Positions 61,780 to 64,000 of a DNA stretch of 64,000 nt are shown in pieces. This DNA is from Hanleya hanleyi (Eukaryota; Mollusca; Polyplacophora; Lepidopleurida; Hanleyidae): contig JAVTVY010025243.1 in assembly GCA_036873755.1 (NCBI GenBank), positions 1 to 64,000 of the forward strand. Reading direction: 5' to 3'. The notes under the pieces are model-generated. The model did not search any database. It saw only the letters and a program-made list of their open reading frames with translations, and was not told where the DNA came from. Position 1 is the first letter of the stretch, and each line of letters starts with the position of its first letter. The position numbers and the translations under genes are program-made.

Positions 61780-62972
61780 GTTTTGGGGGACTGCGACCTA
61801 GACCTTTGACAAATTGATCTCATATGTATGGCTCCACTTTGCCATGCGAGTAAGGTACACTCAAAGTTTGGTACCAATCCATACCTTGAAACTAGAGCTA
61901 TCGCATGGACAACAAATGTTAATGGATGAATGGATAGAACGCAACATCGCATTACACGATCTCGTCTTCGACAGGCATATGAAAATGTGACTTTTAATGA
62001 TTTCTTGATTTTGGGATCACAGTGACCTTGACCTTTGACCTCAATTTTGGTACACAACACATCGTCTTCCCTCAATCTATCAATGCACACAAAAAATTAT
62101 GATTTTTAATGATTTCCCGATTTTGGGATCACAGTGGCCTTGACATTTGACCTTGGCCTAAATTTTGGTACATGACAAACCGTCTCCCCTCAATTTCTCA
62201 ATGGACACAAAAAATCATGATTTTTAACAATTTCACGATTTTGGGGTCCCAGTGACCTTGACCTTTGACCTTGACCTACATTTTGGTATGTGACACATTG
62301 TTTCCCCCTAATGTATCTACTGACACAAAAAATGTTATTTTTAATAATTTCTTAATTTTGGGGCAAGTGACCTTTGACCTTGACCTAATTTTTGATATGC
62401 ATCACTTCATTTCCGCCTTTTGAATCCACTCACAAAAAATTAGAAATTTTTAACGATTTCCTGATTTTTCAATCACAATGACCTTTGACCTCTGACCTTG
62501 ACCTACATTTAATATGCAACACATCGTTCCCACCCCTAGGGCATCCACTCACCAAAAATTAGAACTGTAGATAGAAAACTGTCAATGATCAATGACTTCC
62601 TGATTTTTGGCAACAGTGACCTTTGACCTCCGACCTCGACCTCAATTTCGTTACGCGACACATCGTCTCCACCTGGCGTATCCACTCACAAAAAATTGCA
62701 ATTGTGGATAGAAAACGTTCACAGATATAGACCGGACACGAACACTTCAGTGATTTCCTGTTTTTTAGGCCAGTGACCTTTGACCTGTGACCTTGACCTT
62801 CATTTTGGTACGCGACACATCGTCTCCCCGTAGGGTATCTACTCACCAAAAATTGGAGCTGTGGATAGGAAACTGTCCCAGATATAGACCGGACACGAGA
62901 ACCGGACAGACGGACAGACGGACGGAAACCGCCATCACATAATACGCCCGCCTTTTGGGCGGGTGTATAAAA
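61780..62972 (+). mobile_element. Helitron-like tandem element rich in DR1 sites
   Basis: Seven or eight units of about 100-160 bp contain GATTTCCTGATTTT, CAGTGACCTTTGACCT, and GACACATCGTCTCC. Six perfect TGACCTTTGACCT sites start at 62029, 62269, 62368, 62479, 62617 and 62774. The end has GGACAGACGGACAGACGGAC, CGCCCGCCTTTTGGGCGGGT and GTATAAAAA. Confidence 0.75.
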
Positions 62973-63621
62973 AAGATGTTGCTCCTTATTCAAGCCCCAA
63001 CTGCACCCTACCAGTAGATGTACATCATTCATGCTATTATTCTCAGAGTGCGCCCTAATTACACCCCAAACTGTGCCCTAATTGAGCTCCAACTGCACCC
63101 TATTAACTGTACAATAGCATCTTATCTGATTACGGTAATTTCCCTAATAATTCACCTTCCAAATTTAATTCGAAAACGGCCGATTTTTCCACTGTCGTGA
63201 TTTTCTCCATCCTAATAAAACGAAAACGCGAGCATTTTTAATATCGCCGTGAAATAATAAATTCGAACACTCCCGTTTTCGTCGCGGAGTTCGTGCCGCT
63301 GAAAGTAAAGTGAATATGTTACTAAGAATAATTTGTTACCAAGAATAATTTCTGTATAGGGGTTGACACAGAAATAAAATACAAAAGTTCAGTTTTTGTT
63401 ATTGCGAATTCTTCATATCATAGAACTATGATCGGAAGTCACTAACCGGGTTCTCATTAGCCGGGGGTTGGAGGCGAAAATGCCCGTCAACTAGCCATTT
63501 TGGGGCACCTACTTGATCAATAGAAAATAATTTAACGGCAATTTGAATGATATTTCCGATGTCTCATTTTCTTGATATGGAAGGACAAAGACATAAATGT
63601 TTCCCTCTGTTTGTCCCTGTC

Positions 63622-64000
63622 AGGGCTTCGACATAATAGTTAGTATGTGCACAACTCATTTATCGAGGGAGCCATTATTTCACTTCTTCAGACCTTCAAG
63701 ATGTGCCCCATACATTTTGACTGGAGCACGGGAGTAGTTGAGTATTTCATTTTAGCTATGGGGAGATGTCAATCGACATTGATGTTGGTGTTTTATTCAC
63801 TCGCCAATCCAGAACAACGTTCTCATGTAATAAAATGACGGACTTGTTTCCAACAACATGAAACGTGCATCTTTCAGCATACCAAGTTACTGAGCTGTGT
63901 AACTTGACTACAGTTGTTTTGGAAGCGGCACTGAAGTCAAAACGCACATGTCGTGCTTTTAGGCGTATCACCTCTTTGCACTGGAATGGGACGAGCCGTT
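63622..64000 (+). repeat. Copy of part of transposon A, running off the window
   Basis: TGTTTTATTCACTCGCCAAT, TCCAACAACATGA and CAAAACGCACATGTCGTGCT match 13147-13490. It may start at CAGGGCTTCGACAT (63622), but the right end is outside the window. Confidence 0.6.

Overview
This is a gene-poor, repeat-rich window of an animal nuclear genome with split genes (introns of about 0.2 to 6 kb with GT-AG ends) and no bacterial operon signals. The interspersed repeats resemble those I know from molluscs: a SINE-like module with the phrase AGTTAGTCGCCTCTTATGAC, Helitron-like tandem arrays ending in GACA/ACGG microsatellite plus a small hairpin, and frequent ACATGTA words. A mollusc is my best guess; the species is not identifiable from the sequence alone.

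Two conserved genes are present, both on the minus strand. ACSL (long-chain acyl-CoA synthetase, ACSL3/4 type) starts with ATG at 41412 and can be followed through 12 coding exons with consistent phase to 18596 (474 codons), where it stops short of about 200 C-terminal residues. IDH2-type NADP-dependent isocitrate dehydrogenase follows on the same strand as six exons from 16753 to 5001 (292 codons), lacking its N-terminal coding exon(s) and its last exon(s). The IDH2 3' end can lie left of the window, but the ACSL 3' end and the IDH2 5' end should both lie in the 1.84 kb between 18595 and 16754 and I see neither. Splicing across the gap would break the frame. An assembly misjoin or a real rearrangement is the likely cause.

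Everything else is mobile or tandem DNA. Three layers stand out. (1) Six insertions with CAG...CTG termini, each flanked by a perfect 5-bp direct repeat (CACGA, GAATA, CAATA, TTCAA, CATAA, CTCTG); one has its empty site at about 1031 in the same window, and one carries a fragment of a hAT-type zinc-finger ORF with a palindromic Harbinger-like MITE inside it. (2) Six insertions with paired TTAA flanks, or near-pairs, and two weaker ones; seven of the eight carry TGACGTCA palindromes and two carry THAP-domain sequence, which points to Kolobok-like transposons. The largest (29245-31906) has the same THAP reading frames mirrored in both of its long terminal arms. (3) Helitron-like elements with tandem cores (about 115-160 bp units) that end in a shared terminal module; one array contains six perfect DR1 nuclear-receptor sites.

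Layout: 1-3060 tandem repeats; 5001-16753 IDH2 with its introns full of repeats; 18596-41412 ACSL; 41413-64000 almost wholly repeats, with one orphan exon-like segment (57608-57761) and two LINE remnants (43860-44110, 60140-60612). No tRNA, rRNA gene, CRISPR array or prokaryotic feature was seen.
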